64,000 nucleotides of DNA from Thermovorax subterraneus (lineage in GTDB: Bacteria; Bacillota; Thermosediminibacteria; Thermosediminibacterales; Thermosediminibacteraceae), in contig JAKIHM010000007.1 of NCBI GenBank assembly GCA_021608145.1, forward strand, positions 22,295 to 86,294, given 5' to 3'. Positions 1-8,375 of this stretch are shown piece after piece. Numbering within the stretch: position 1 is the stretch's first letter; each line of letters begins with the position of its first letter. The notes under the pieces were generated by a model that saw nothing but the letters and a program-made list of their open reading frames with translations, was not told the origin of the DNA and searched no databases. Position numbers and translations under genes: made by a program.

Positions 1-1
1 A

Positions 2-307
2 TTGAAGACAAGTCCCGCTCTATACAAGGCACTGGGCATTTACCTGCCCCTTATAACCACCAACTGCGCGGTGTTAGGTCTTGCGCTGTTGATCGCTATA
101 AAGCGTTACAACCTAATACAGAGCGTTGCTTTTGGGCTCGGGGCCGGTATCGGCTTTACGCTAGCAATGGCGTTAATGGCAGGGATTAGGGAGGAAATGG
201 AGTTCGCCGATATTCCTGAAGCTCTGCAGGGAGCCGCTATCGTTTTAATAACGGCGGGACTATTGTCCATGGCATTTTTAGGGTTTTCAGGATTAATTCC
301 GATGTAA
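2..307 (+). CDS. rnfA: RnfA, ion-translocating Rnf complex membrane subunit (3' part only)
   Basis: The reading frame is open at the left edge, so only the last ~100 residues are present and the first TTG is not a real start. RnfA is a membrane subunit of the ferredoxin:NAD+ oxidoreductase that couples electron flow to Na+/H+ export. The sequence shows the family's [20 protein letters not shown] block, whose Cys lies near the conserved intramembrane iron-sulfur site, then two hydrophobic helices. It ends 25 bases before rnfB, consistent with the terminal rnfA-rnfB order of an rnf operon. Confidence 0.9.
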   Translation: MKTSPALYKALGIYLPLITTNCAVLGLALLIAIKRYNLIQSVAFGLGAGIGFTLAMALMAGIREEMEFADIPEALQGAAIVLITAGLLSMAFLGFSGLIPM

Positions 308-332
308 TAGTCGCGATGAGGAGGTGAAAGTC

Positions 333-1370
333 ATGGCCAATGTGATCCTCGTTTCGGTTCTTAGCATGGGAGGGCTGAGCCTCCTTTTGGGAGCGGGGCT
401 TGCCTATGCGTCGAAAAAGTTTGCCGTCGAAACGGATCCGAGAGTTGATGAAATAAATGAAGTGCTGCCGGGAGCAAACTGCGGTGCCTGTGGGTATCCC
501 GGATGTTCGGGCCTTGCAGGAGCTATAGTTGAAGGAAAGGCACCAGTCAACGCGTGTCTCGTGGGCGGGCCCGCCGTTGCGCAAAAGATAGCCGAGATTA
601 TGGGAGTTTCTGCCGTAGAAGATACAAAGGAAAAGAAGGTTGCAAGGGTATTATGCCAGGGTGGAATCAATGAAGCTAAATTCAAGGCGGATTATCACGG
701 AGTAAAAACTTGCAGGGCCGCGGCCATGGTAAACGGTGGGCCTAAGGCGTGTCCTTTTGCCTGCATAGGATTCGGAGATTGCGCGAAGGTTTGTCCCGTA
801 GGGGCCATTACGATGAGCGAAAACGGCCTTCCCGTAATAGATGAAGAAAAGTGCACGGGCTGCGGACTTTGCGTAAAAGAATGCCCGAAGATGGTGATAT
901 CCCTTTCGCCGGAGAGAAATGAAGTTCACGTGCGCTGCAGAGCCACCCTGAAGGGCAAGGATACCAGGGATGTCTGTAAAGTGGGGTGCATTGCCTGCAA
1001 GCAATGCGAAAAGGTATGTCCCTTCGATGCCATTCACGTGGTCAATAACGTGGCAGTAATAGATTATGATAAATGCCGTAATTGCATGTTGTGCGTCGAA
1101 AAATGTCCGACCAAGACCATTACTTCTCTTTTCCCAGCAAGGAAAAAAGCGGTTATAAACGATAACTGCATAGGATGTACCATCTGCGCAAAGAACTGTC
1201 CGGTAAACGCCATATCGGGCGAGGTAAAGAAAAAGCACGAGGTAAATCAGGAGCTTTGCATAGGCTGCAGCATCTGCGCTGAAAAATGTCCCAAGGATGC
1301 GATAGTGATGGTTCGCGAAAAATATAACAAAAACGGCGGCAGCTGTGGCGATTGCGCTGAGGCGAAATAG
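333..1370 (+). CDS. rnfB: RnfB, polyferredoxin subunit of the Rnf complex
   Basis: RnfB of 345 aa passes electrons from ferredoxin into the membrane Rnf complex. One N-terminal helix (residues ~3-25) is followed by the RnfB-specific cluster motif with C50, C53 and C58 plus a fourth Cys near 77. Then come repeated ferredoxin motifs (for example CTGCGLCVKEC, CRNCMLCVEKC, CIGCTICAKNC, CIGCSICAEKC), so many [4Fe-4S] clusters, as in the long RnfB of acetogens. An in-frame GTG at 324 lies inside the ribosome site; ATG 333 sits about 7 bases behind GAGGAGGTG and is preferred. A terminator follows directly, so rnfB closes the operon. Confidence 0.95.
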   Translation: MANVILVSVLSMGGLSLLLGAGLAYASKKFAVETDPRVDEINEVLPGANCGACGYPGCSGLAGAIVEGKAPVNACLVGGPAVAQKIAEIMGVSAVEDTKEKKVARVLCQGGINEAKFKADYHGVKTCRAAAMVNGGPKACPFACIGFGDCAKVCPVGAITMSENGLPVIDEEKCTGCGLCVKECPKMVISLSPERNEVHVRCRATLKGKDTRDVCKVGCIACKQCEKVCPFDAIHVVNNVAVIDYDKCRNCMLCVEKCPTKTITSLFPARKKAVINDNCIGCTICAKNCPVNAISGEVKKKHEVNQELCIGCSICAEKCPKDAIVMVREKYNKNGGSCGDCAEAK

Positions 1371-1378
1371 GTTTTAAA

Positions 1379-1407
1379 AAGCGGGAGGTTTCTCCTCCCG
1401 CTTTTAC
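1379..1407 (+). terminator. Rho-independent terminator of the rnf operon
   Basis: The inverted repeat GCGGGAGG / CCTCCCGC has a short loop and is followed by a T-rich tract, eleven bases after the rnfB stop. Confidence 0.9.
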
Positions 1408-1436
1408 TTTTCTTTATTTTTGCTCTTCCGGGATGG

Positions 1437-1655
1437 CTACTCTTTGTTCGGAGATGCTATGATCATTTTAAGGTAAAATTCCATATTGCTTCCGGTTCCA
1501 ACACCCACTTCCAAAATCTTGCCTGAGGTTCCATCCCAGAGCCTTTTCCTCCACTTTCTCAATGTATGCCCGAAAAGGCCTTCTACTACTAAATCATACA
1601 AGGGGGCTATCCTTTCAAATCTGTGTTTTATCAATTCTGTCAGCAACCTGTCCAT
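1437..1655 (-). pseudogene. Truncated class I SAM-dependent methyltransferase (N-terminal remnant)
   Basis: 72 residues from an ATG preceded by AAGGGAG on the minus strand. They contain the start of a UbiE-like methyltransferase: an FERIAPLYD lead-in and the SAM-binding motif I (KILEVGVGTGSN). After this the frame continues for about a dozen unrelated residues and stops, so the rest of the Rossmann fold is missing. Full-length relatives are about 200 aa. The piece cannot be a complete enzyme and is read as a decayed gene; a short protein of other function is less likely. Confidence 0.7.
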
Positions 1656-1731
1656 CAAAAAACTCCCTTATAGTTTCTTGTTTTTTTATCGATTATAAAA
1701 CTGCTTTTTTTATAGGTCAATATATCTAAAC

Positions 1732-1760
1732 TTGACAAATGATTTGCGGTTTTATATTAT
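1732..1760 (+). promoter_or_regulatory. Strong sigma-A promoter of the corrinoid methyltransferase cluster
   Basis: TTGACA at 1732-1737, a 17-base spacer and TATTAT at 1755-1760. An apparent TTG start inside this element is a promoter sequence, not a codon; the real start is at 1813. Confidence 0.85.
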
Positions 1761-1812
1761 TATAGTAAACCCTATTATTCATATCAAAATACTAGGAATT
1801 GGAGGGTCAAAT

Positions 1813-2475
1813 TTGGAAACCGCAAAGTTATTAAAAACCATTGCGGATAGCGTTTTAAACATGGATGAAGAAGCTGCAGCAAAGTACGTAAAACAAGCAC
1901 TGGAAGCCGGCATAGATCCAATGGTAATAATCAACGAAGGCCTAATAGCTGGGATGAACCAAGCCGGGAAGCTGTTTGAAGAAAATGAGTATTTCGTGCC
2001 CGAACTGCTGCTTTGCTCTGACGCTATGTATGCAGGATTAAACGTGGTAACCCCACATATAAAAAGGGAAGAGAATCTATATTATGGTTCAGTCGTGATC
2101 GGCGTTGTGGAAGGAGATACCCATGATATTGGTAAGAATTTGGTAAAGGTGATGCTGGAAGCCTCGGGTTTTCGCGTATACGACCTGGGCAGGAATGTAC
2201 CGGCGAAGACCTTTGTTGAGAAGGTAAAGGAAACCAGAGCAGACCTTCTGTGCCTTTCTACTCTAATGACGACAACCATGGGAGAAATGAAAAAAGTTAT
2301 TGACTTATTGGAAGAGGAAAAGATCAGAGGTAATGTAAAAGTACTGGTTGGAGGTGGACCCGTTTCTTCTAGCTTTGCGCGGTCCATCGGTGCGGACGGA
2401 TACGGTGAAAATGCTGCAGGGGCTGTAAGGGTTGCAAAAGAAGTGCTTGGCATACCTCAGACAAGGGCGTCGTAA
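1813..2475 (+). CDS. Corrinoid (B12-binding) methyl-carrier protein, MtaC/MtbC-like
   Basis: A 220-aa protein that would carry a methyl group on a corrinoid cofactor between two methyltransferases. An N-terminal helical B12-binding cap (residues ~1-85, with EAGIDPMVIINEGL and FEENEYFVPELL) precedes the Rossmann-like cobalamin domain. D102-x-H104-x-x-G107 (DTHDIG) supplies the lower axial His ligand, and GGGPV lies near the C-terminus. TTG 1813 is chosen because GGAGGG lies 6 bases upstream and the longer frame would begin inside the promoter. It is the first gene of the cluster and is followed after 11 bases by a UroD-fold methyltransferase. The substrate cannot be read from the sequence. Confidence 0.92.
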   Translation: METAKLLKTIADSVLNMDEEAAAKYVKQALEAGIDPMVIINEGLIAGMNQAGKLFEENEYFVPELLLCSDAMYAGLNVVTPHIKREENLYYGSVVIGVVEGDTHDIGKNLVKVMLEASGFRVYDLGRNVPAKTFVEKVKETRADLLCLSTLMTTTMGEMKKVIDLLEEEKIRGNVKVLVGGGPVSSSFARSIGADGYGENAAGAVRVAKEVLGIPQTRAS

Positions 2476-2486
2476 GGGGGATAACT

Positions 2487-3515
2487 ATGGCTCTCAGCGA
2501 AAAGACCAGGCTCATAAACGTGCTGGAAGGCAAACCGGTAGACCGGGTGCCAGTCATATGCCCCGGAGGTATGATGAATATGGCAGTCCTCGAGGTAATG
2601 ATGGCGACAGGGTACGCATGGCCGAAAGCCCATCTTTACCCCAAGGATATGGCGATGCTTTCCCTGGGGGTGAGGGATCTCGCGGAGATTGAAAATGTGG
2701 GAGTACCCTTTTGTATGACTGTCGAAGCGGAAGCGATGGGTGCGCAAATTGATATCGGCACCGAAACAACAGAACCGCGGGTAGCAAGTTATCCGATTCA
2801 ACAAATTGAAGAATGGGAAAAGTTACCTTCACTGACTGAAAACCATTACAGAGTTTCGGTGGTTCTGGAGGCAATAAGCATACTGAAGGAGAGATGCCCG
2901 GAAACCCCAGTGATAGGAAACATAACCGGGCCCATAAGCCTTGCCACATCCTTGATTGAACCAATGGTGTTTTTCAGAGCCCTCAGGAGAAAACCAAAAG
3001 TCGCTCTTGATTTTCTCGATTTTGTCACCGAAAACTTGATAGTCTTTGCCAGAGCAATGCTCAAAGCTGGGGCGGATATAATAAACATCGCTGACCCCAG
3101 CGGTACCGGTGAAATCCTGGGCCCCGAGACTTTTTCAGAAGCTGTGGTGCCTTACCTCAACAAAATTACCGAGGCTATCCATGCTTCCTCAGGATACGCT
3201 ATGGTTCACATCTGTGGTCGCTTATCGCCGGTGCTTCCTGAGCTTAAAAAATTAAAAGCGCCAGTTTTGAGCATCGACGCAGTTACCGCACTTCGAAAGG
3301 TGAAGGAAAACCTTCCCGAAAAGGTGATCATGGGAAACGTAAGCACGTACCTTCTGGGAAAAGCGGATCCTCAGAAGGTAGCTAAAGCTGCAAAAATGTC
3401 AATCAAACAGGGAGCTGGCATTTTAGCCCCTGCTTGCGGCATAAGTCCTCTAACGCCCTTGGAAAACATACGGGCAATGGCAAGGGTGGTGAAAGGAGAT
3501 TACGGTGATTGCTAA
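2487..3515 (+). CDS. UroD-family methyltransferase, MtaA/MtbA-like (zinc thiol site intact)
   Basis: A 342-aa uroporphyrinogen-decarboxylase-fold protein of the cobamide:thiol methyltransferase type. The zinc ligands expected for a thiol-activating enzyme are present: H241-x-C243 (HICG) and C317 (PACGIS). Such enzymes move a methyl group from methyl-corrinoid to a thiol such as coenzyme M, or a homologous acceptor. Coenzyme M is not expected in Firmicutes, so homocysteine or tetrahydrofolate-linked transfer is more plausible (inference). It follows the corrinoid protein by 11 bases, with AAGGGGG in front of ATG 2487. Confidence 0.88.
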   Translation: MALSEKTRLINVLEGKPVDRVPVICPGGMMNMAVLEVMMATGYAWPKAHLYPKDMAMLSLGVRDLAEIENVGVPFCMTVEAEAMGAQIDIGTETTEPRVASYPIQQIEEWEKLPSLTENHYRVSVVLEAISILKERCPETPVIGNITGPISLATSLIEPMVFFRALRRKPKVALDFLDFVTENLIVFARAMLKAGADIINIADPSGTGEILGPETFSEAVVPYLNKITEAIHASSGYAMVHICGRLSPVLPELKKLKAPVLSIDAVTALRKVKENLPEKVIMGNVSTYLLGKADPQKVAKAAKMSIKQGAGILAPACGISPLTPLENIRAMARVVKGDYGDC

Positions 3516-4371
3516 AAAAGACAGGGTAAAGGCCGCTTTAGAAGGCCGGCTCCTTGACATGCCTCCCTGCGGTGAAATAGCTCTGATGGACCTATCTTTC
3601 GAGAAAAGGATGGAATTGCTCGGCGCTTTAAGAGCCGATTTGGTAGTGGTGCACCTTTACCCCGATTTCCCGGGAAATGAGAGATTCTACGCCGGTCTTG
3701 ACGAGCTGAAATATTATATAGAGCATACGGATTATTTTGTAATTGCTGGCCTGCCGGGGCTTTTCTGGCAGAGCATCGAAGAAATATCTCTTGAAGTGGC
3801 GGTCCGGCTGATTAAAAAAGTCCCGGAAAAATACTGCCGGCTCCTGAAAAATATGAGAAAGAGGCGAGAAATGGTTTTGGAACGATTGAAAACCCTTGGT
3901 GTGGACGGCGTCTTCATTTTAGATGATTTGGCGGGGAAAAATGGGCCATTTATTTCGCCCGGTGATTTCAGGAAATTCATATTGCCTGAACTTGAGGAGC
4001 TTGTCCGAATGGTAAAACAGATAGGCAAACCAATTTTTTTCCACTCAGACGGCAATATAAAACCGATACTGAAGGATTTGACTGAGCTGGGGTTTGACGT
4101 GATTCACGGTTTTGATGGAATGGATATTGTAGGACTGGAAGAAATAAGGGAAATAATCGACGGCAAAGCGGCCTTTATGGGCAATTTTAGCCTGCACTTT
4201 AAAAATGATGACATAAAATCTTTGCTGGCAAACTTGAAAAGTGTGGCAGAACTTTTTGAAAAAACCGGCTACATCTTTTCTAGTGACGGCGGTTTTACAC
4301 CCGGTGCCATTGAAAATCTGGTTTTACTTTACCAATATTTTCACCAGTGCTGGGAGGGGAAAAATGCTTGA
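3505..4371 (+). CDS. UroD-family methyltransferase lacking the zinc cysteines (methyltransferase I candidate)
   Basis: A 288-aa UroD-fold protein. Where its neighbours carry H-x-C it has H180-S-D182 (HSDGN), and no Cys replaces the third ligand (SSDGG near the C-terminus). It therefore does not look thiol-activating. Proteins with HSDG in this family include substrate:corrinoid methyltransferases of O-demethylase type such as MtvB, so it could take the methyl group from the primary substrate (inference). GTG 3505 has AAAGGAG upstream and overlaps the previous stop by 11 bases, showing tight translational coupling. The next gene, a broken activator, starts 8 bases before its end. Confidence 0.82.
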   Translation: MIAKKDRVKAALEGRLLDMPPCGEIALMDLSFEKRMELLGALRADLVVVHLYPDFPGNERFYAGLDELKYYIEHTDYFVIAGLPGLFWQSIEEISLEVAVRLIKKVPEKYCRLLKNMRKRREMVLERLKTLGVDGVFILDDLAGKNGPFISPGDFRKFILPELEELVRMVKQIGKPIFFHSDGNIKPILKDLTELGFDVIHGFDGMDIVGLEEIREIIDGKAAFMGNFSLHFKNDDIKSLLANLKSVAELFEKTGYIFSSDGGFTPGAIENLVLLYQYFHQCWEGKNA

Positions 4372-5153
4372 CGCACTTGTAACCGTAAGGCCTCATGGCA
4401 TGAAAATAAAGGCAAGGGCTGGAGAAAACCTTAATTGCGTAAACGACCTCCTCGAAAAAGCTTCTCAAAAGGCAAGTATTGATAAAAAACACATCTACGA
4501 AATAGCAGTGGCTGCAAATACTACTATGACTCATCTTTTCCTAAGTGTAAATCCCGAATCCATAGGTTATGCCCCCTATAGCCCGGTATTGGCCGGAGGA
4601 ATCGATGTAAAAGCCAAAAGTCTGGGGCTTGATATTTCACCCTTCGGCGGAGTTTACTGCGTGCCTGCAATTTCCGGCTATGTAGGCGGGGATATAGTCG
4701 CTGGTATTATTGCTAGCGGGTTTTACAAAAAAGGCGAAGTTGCCTTATTTATAGATATAGGTACCAACGGAGAGATAGTTCTTTTCGACGGCTGCGAAAT
4801 GGTGGCATGTTCATGTGCTGCAGGACCTGCTCTAGAAGGGGTCAACATAAGCTGCGGCATGAGAGCAGCAAGCGGTGCCATCGATGAAGTGACGTGGCAG
4901 GAGCTTTTGGAGCTCACCTTCGCCCTCAAAGTCTTTCCCGAATCGGGATGATAGCTGCTGAATGGGAAGAGCGCCTGGTTTTTGTCGGAAACACCTCTAA
5001 AGCTGGAGCTTTAATGTGCCTTATTTCGAGAACGATGAGAGAGGAAGCCGAGAGATAGCCCGAAAGGTAAAGTGCCTCGAACTTTCCACATTGGAGGGGT
5101 TTGACCGCCTTTTTGCAGATAGCTTGAAGTTTCCGGAAGGAGATAGGTCATGA
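4364..5153 (+). pseudogene. Degraded RACE-type activator of corrinoid proteins (2Fe-2S/ASKHA, DUF4445)
   Basis: RACE proteins reactivate oxidised corrinoid with ATP and are normally ~600 aa. Here the start is intact (GGGAGGGG, ATG 4364) and the first ~23 residues resemble the beginning of the N-terminal 2Fe-2S domain. The frame then jumps straight into the ASKHA part (AANTTMTHLF, ISGYVGGDIVAG, FIDIGTNGEI, AGPALEGVNISCGMRA). After AASGAID a second large piece is missing. The remaining tail lies in other frames: RIGMIAAEWEERLVFVGN near 4950, then a further shift near 5050 into a frame ending at TGA 5151-5153, overlapping the next ATG. At least two deletions and two frameshifts make this non-functional unless the assembly is wrong. 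Confidence 0.85.
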
Positions 5154-6157
5154 ACGGGAAACAAAGAGTTTTTAAAATGTTAAAGGGCGAGCGCATTCGG
5201 GCTTGCTCCGTTTTTGCTACCGAGTTCTGGGTTTTAAACCGGCGGGGCTACAGTTTAAAAAAGTTTTTGGAAGACCCCGATGGGATGTTGCCCTTGATTG
5301 CCCAAGAAGCCCAAAGTATCGATTCCGACATATTTTTCTTCTTGGCAGGGTTGACCTGCCTTCCTATGTTGGCGCTGGGAGCGAGGTATGAATTTCCCGA
5401 AAAGGGGGCGCCCTTTTCTGAAACACCTATTGTAAGAGACCGGCGTGACCTTGAAAACCTCGACCTTGGGAAAATAGCCGAGGATGAGAGGGTGAAAAAA
5501 ATCTGGGAAGTGGCGAGGAAATTAAGCCGGATTTTAAAAGACAAAGTGGTAGCAGTGAATGTAAGGGCGCCCTTTACCCAGGCGGCTCAGATGGTGGGGC
5601 CAGAAAATTTCATGAGGCTTTTGCACAAAGATGAAAAATACGTATTTGAACTCATTGAAAAATCAACTGAAATATTTATGGCATACGGGCTTCCATTTAT
5701 CGAAAACGGAGTGGAAATGATCTATATTTCGGATCCCACTGCTTCGGGAGACCTTATATCCCGCAAGCACTTTGAAAAATACGTTTTACCTACCCTCAAA
5801 AAGGTAGTGTCGATTATAAGAGAAAAAGGGGTTCCCGTGCTGCTTCACATCTGCGGGGATATCGGCGACCGCTTGGACCTTATCAGGGAAATCGGCCCGG
5901 ACATAATGTCGGTCGACCACAAGGTGGACTTGCAAAAGGCCGGTGAGGTCTTGGGCGAGGAGATTTGCCTTGCCGGCAATGTGGACCCGTCAGAGGTAAT
6001 GGAATACGGAAGCATGGAGGAAGTTGAAAGGAAGGCGCAAGAATGCATTGAGAAGGCCGGGAATCGAAAGTTTTTGCTCTTGCCAGGATGCGAGATTTCT
6101 CCTAATACACCGATAGAAAATATAAAGACATTCCTGACAGTCGGTCATGGTGCATAA
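5150..6157 (+). CDS. UroD-family methyltransferase with zinc site, third of the cluster
   Basis: A 335-aa UroD-fold protein with an intact thiol-activating zinc set: H233-x-C235 (HICG) and C314 (LPGCEIS). FTQAAQMVGPENF and ISDPTASGDLIS are typical of the MtaA/MtbA branch. ATG 5150 follows GGAAGGAGAT and overlaps the stop of the ancestral activator frame (ATGA), so it belongs to the same operon. It is followed 29 bases on by the cysteine synthase, making it the physical link between methyl transfer and sulfur amino-acid genes. A role in methylating or demethylating a thiol such as homocysteine is inference. Confidence 0.87.
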   Translation: MNGKQRVFKMLKGERIRACSVFATEFWVLNRRGYSLKKFLEDPDGMLPLIAQEAQSIDSDIFFFLAGLTCLPMLALGARYEFPEKGAPFSETPIVRDRRDLENLDLGKIAEDERVKKIWEVARKLSRILKDKVVAVNVRAPFTQAAQMVGPENFMRLLHKDEKYVFELIEKSTEIFMAYGLPFIENGVEMIYISDPTASGDLISRKHFEKYVLPTLKKVVSIIREKGVPVLLHICGDIGDRLDLIREIGPDIMSVDHKVDLQKAGEVLGEEICLAGNVDPSEVMEYGSMEEVERKAQECIEKAGNRKFLLLPGCEISPNTPIENIKTFLTVGHGA

Positions 6158-6186
6158 AAAATTCCATTATATGGGAGGTAATGGAA

Positions 6187-7116
6187 ATGGTAGGACCGGT
6201 AGTCGACGATATAAAACAGCTCATAGGCAATACTCCTCTCTTAAGGATAACCCGTTTTCCAATTCCAGAAGGGATCAACATATACGCCAAGCTGGAGTAC
6301 TTTAACCCGGGGGGAAGTGTGAAGGATCGGATAGGCATTTTTATGTTGGACGAAGCTGAAAAGGCGGGGGTTTTAAAGCCGGGTGGAACCATAATAGAGC
6401 CTACCGCGGGAAACACCGGTATTGGTCTTGCAATAGCCGCGCTGGGCAGGGGTTACAGGATTATATTTGTAGTGCCGGAAAAATTCTCCGTAGAAAAGCA
6501 GGAGCTTATGAAAGCCCTAGGTGCGGAAATTGTTCACACACCTACTGAGGCGGGCATGGAAGGCGCTATTGAGAAAGCCCTGGAACTAAGCCGACAAATA
6601 GACGGAGCCTTTATACCAAACCAATTCGAAAATATGGCAAACCCCATGGCTCACTACAAAACAACGGGTCCTGAGATTTACGAGCAGCTTGGGGGGAAGA
6701 TAGACTATTTTGTGGCCGGGGTAGGGAGCGGCGGCACCTTTTCCGGTGTGGCCCGGTACCTCAAAGAGAAAAAACCGGCGATAAAAGCCGTAGCTGTAGA
6801 GCCCGAAGGTTCGATTTTGGGTGGAGGTCCGAAAGGACCGCATAAGACCGAGGGAATCGGTGTTGAATTTATACCGAAAACGCTGGATGTGAGCTTAATC
6901 GATGAAGTGGTCACTGTAATGGACGAAGATGCCTTTGAAATGGTGAAGGAACTCGCCCGCAGGGAGGGAGTGCTGGTGGGCAGTTCCTCGGGGGCGGCCT
7001 TTTTTGCGGCATATCAGATCGCGAAAAAAATAAAAGGTCCGGCCAATATCGTTACTATATTTCCCGATGGCAGCGAGAGGTACCTGAGCAAGAAGATTTA
7101 CCAGGGGGGAATTTAA
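6187..7116 (+). CDS. cysK: PLP-dependent cysteine synthase / cystathionine beta-synthase-type enzyme (CysK/MccA-like)
   Basis: A fold-type II PLP enzyme of 309 aa that makes cysteine from O-acetylserine and sulfide, or cystathionine from homocysteine. The PLP lysine is K46 in GGSVKDRIG; the substrate loop TAGNTGIG and the phosphate-binding GVGSGGTFSG are present. ATG 6181 would sit 2 bases behind GGGAGG, so ATG 6187 (8 bases) is preferred. It is followed 2 bases later by a cystathionine gamma-lyase-type gene, the mccA-mccB arrangement that B. subtilis uses to convert homocysteine to cysteine. The loop reads TAGNTG rather than the TSGNTG of the second copy at 16.7 kb. Confidence 0.88.
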   Translation: MVGPVVDDIKQLIGNTPLLRITRFPIPEGINIYAKLEYFNPGGSVKDRIGIFMLDEAEKAGVLKPGGTIIEPTAGNTGIGLAIAALGRGYRIIFVVPEKFSVEKQELMKALGAEIVHTPTEAGMEGAIEKALELSRQIDGAFIPNQFENMANPMAHYKTTGPEIYEQLGGKIDYFVAGVGSGGTFSGVARYLKEKKPAIKAVAVEPEGSILGGGPKGPHKTEGIGVEFIPKTLDVSLIDEVVTVMDEDAFEMVKELARREGVLVGSSSGAAFFAAYQIAKKIKGPANIVTIFPDGSERYLSKKIYQGGI

Positions 7117-7118
7117 CC

Positions 7119-8267
7119 GTGAAGCCCGATACAAAAGTTCTCCATACGGGTTTCGAAATGGATGTAAGGACCGGGGCTGTAAGCTATCCGATTTATCAGA
7201 CCTCAACTTACAGGCAGGAAGCTCCAGGGGTACACCTGGGGTACGAATATTCGCGTACCGGGAATCCGACTCGAGAGGCTCTGGAAAACATAGTAGCGAG
7301 TTTGGAGGAAGGTATAAGGGGATTTGCATTTTCTTCAGGAATGGCCGCCATATCGGCGGTACTATCGCTTTTTTCTGCAGGAGATCACCTGGTGGTCTCG
7401 GAGGACGTCTATGGAGGGACCTACCGGGTGTTGAGCAAAGTCTTTTCCAGGGCGGGCATTGAGGTTTCATACGTGGATACCTCGGAGGTAGCAAATATAG
7501 AAAAAGCAATCAAGAAAAATACACGGGCTGTATTTATTGAAACGCCTACCAATCCCCTGCTCAGGATAACCGACATAAAAGCCGTGGCCCAATTGTGCAA
7601 AGACAGGGAGCTTTTGTTCGTCGTAGACAACACTTTCATGACGCCTTATTGGCAAAAACCACTCGCGATGGGGGCCGATATTGTGATCCACAGCGCCACA
7701 AAATATCTTGGCGGGCACAGCGACGTAGTGGCAGGTCTTGTGGCAGTGAAAGACCCTGACCTGGGTGAAAAGCTTCACTTCATCCAAAATTCCACCGGCG
7801 GTGTTCTAGGCCCCTTTGATTCGTGGCTTTTGATGAGAGGGATAAAGACGCTGGGAATCCGGATGGAGCGTCATGAAAAGAATGCAAACGAACTTGCCCG
7901 CTGGCTTGGTACCCTCCCGCAAGTAAAAAAAGTGTATTACCCGGGCCTTCCTGAGCACCCGGGCCATGAAATTCACAAAAATCAGGCCGGCGGGTTCGGC
8001 GGCATGATTTCCTTCGAGCTGGAATCGGGAGAAGTGGCCGAACGGATGGTGCGAAAATTAAAACTCATAACCCTGGCAGAAAGTCTTGGAGCTGTCGAGA
8101 GCCTTATAAGCATACCGTCTCTTATGACCCATGCCTCGATACCCGAAGAGGAGCGCGTGAAGCGGGGTATAAAAAACAGCCTGGTGCGGCTTTCTGTCGG
8201 CATAGAAAACGTGGACGATTTGAAAGAAGATATCCTGACGGCGATCCAACAAGCGGGAAATTTGTGA
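7119..8267 (+). CDS. mccB: Cystathionine gamma-lyase / gamma-synthase family PLP enzyme (MccB-like)
   Basis: A 382-aa Cys/Met metabolism PLP enzyme. K195 in HSATKYLGGHSDV is the PLP lysine; YEYSRTGNPTR and the D-N-T-F block (VVDNTFMTPY) are diagnostic. The family includes cystathionine gamma-synthase, gamma-lyase and methionine gamma-lyase, which sequence alone does not separate well. The pairing with the upstream cysteine-synthase-like gene, only 2 bases away, favours gamma-lyase in reverse transsulfuration. GTG 7119 has a GGGGGGA ribosome site. No obvious terminator follows before the next promoter. Confidence 0.88.
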   Translation: MKPDTKVLHTGFEMDVRTGAVSYPIYQTSTYRQEAPGVHLGYEYSRTGNPTREALENIVASLEEGIRGFAFSSGMAAISAVLSLFSAGDHLVVSEDVYGGTYRVLSKVFSRAGIEVSYVDTSEVANIEKAIKKNTRAVFIETPTNPLLRITDIKAVAQLCKDRELLFVVDNTFMTPYWQKPLAMGADIVIHSATKYLGGHSDVVAGLVAVKDPDLGEKLHFIQNSTGGVLGPFDSWLLMRGIKTLGIRMERHEKNANELARWLGTLPQVKKVYYPGLPEHPGHEIHKNQAGGFGGMISFELESGEVAERMVRKLKLITLAESLGAVESLISIPSLMTHASIPEEERVKRGIKNSLVRLSVGIENVDDLKEDILTAIQQAGNL

Positions 8268-8295
8268 GGATTTTATGAGAATGCTCTATGCATAA

Positions 8296-8358
8296 TTGAC
8301 ACTGAGAGGTAAATGTTATAAAATAAATGTAGCAGATAACCATTACCCCGTATAGGTA
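8296..8358 (+). promoter_or_regulatory. Sigma-A promoter with a CsoR-like operator before the metal island
   Basis: TTGACA (8296-8301), 17 bases, TAAAAT (8319-8324). Twenty bases downstream lies TACCCCGTATAGGTA (8344-8358), an imperfect version of the TACCC...GGGTA palindrome bound by copper repressors of the CsoR family and found perfect upstream of copA in this window. The promoter is clear; the operator is tentative because the right arm has only two G. Confidence 0.65.
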
Positions 8359-8375
8359 TACAGAGGAGGGAACTT

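Noticed and set aside
1732..1812. N-terminal extension of the corrinoid protein from TTG 1732
   Set aside because: These bases form the TTGACA-N17-TATTAT promoter; the start with a ribosome site is TTG 1813.
4930..4960. TGA in the activator gene as a selenocysteine codon
   Set aside because: Tandem TGA TAG, a missing middle part and further frameshifts show degeneration, not UGA recoding.
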